The position numbers and the translations under genes were made by a program. DNA of 5,817 nt, from contig JAJYBQ010000160.1 of assembly GCA_021778935.1 (NCBI GenBank), positions 1-5,817 of the forward strand. Reading direction: 5' to 3'. The first letter of the stretch is position 1. Each line of letters starts with the position of its first letter. This document shows positions 5,808 to 5,817 of this stretch, piece by piece. Origin of the DNA: Pseudomonadota bacterium (GTDB taxonomy: Bacteria; Pseudomonadota; Gammaproteobacteria; Burkholderiales; Burkholderiaceae). Below the pieces are notes generated by a model, which saw nothing but the letters and a program-made list of their open reading frames with translations, made no database searches and was not told where the DNA came from.

Positions 5808-5817
5808 CGCGTCCCGG

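Overview
The window joins a GC-rich proteobacterial housekeeping block (right half) to an accessory region (left half) with lower, patchier GC. The organism is probably a beta- or gammaproteobacterium. The reasons are the proteobacterial-type GluRS and PykA-like pyruvate kinase, the gltX / tRNA-Ala(GGC) / tRNA-Glu(UUC) order (also known in Pseudomonas), and both tRNAs encoding their CCA ends. The genus cannot be fixed from the sequence.

Housekeeping block (about 2606-5817, all minus strand, so read right to left): pyk (pyruvate kinase) starts near the right edge with a -10-like TACAAT just upstream. gltX (glutamyl-tRNA synthetase) follows after only 21 bp, so the two are probably co-transcribed. 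Directly after the gltX stop lies a good sigma70-type promoter (TTGCCA, 18 bp, TATAAT) with a GC-rich discriminator. It drives tRNA-Ala(GGC) and then tRNA-Glu(UUC), the tRNA that GltX charges. The 65-bp tRNA spacer holds a repeated, self-complementary GTTTCCGGAA element.

Boundary (2407-2605): about 200 bp with no convincing gene. It carries a perfect 8-bp inverted repeat that includes the 3' CCA of tRNA-Glu, and a tandem TTTTGGACAA repeat 11 bp apart. tRNA 3' ends are common integrase targets, so this looks like the edge of an integrated element. No integrase gene is visible in the window.

Accessory region (1-2406): from the boundary leftward on the minus strand come a 65-aa Cys-rich small protein and yedK (an SRAP-domain abasic-site protein). 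They overlap by TAATG and so are translationally coupled. Next are a short remnant that reads like the C-terminus of an IS3-type integrase/transposase, and a 308-aa protein with a NucS/RecB-like PDDEXK nuclease domain behind a possible EVE/PUA-like DNA reader. On the plus strand, facing the nuclease, are the C-terminus of an IS630-family transposase and a HEPN-like ORF with an RNKIAH motif whose N-terminus appears to have been removed at the IS junction. I read this as a decayed defence / DNA-repair island scarred by at least two insertion sequences, next to a tRNA gene. The nuclease is the best candidate for an under-described defence function, but nothing here proves a new system.
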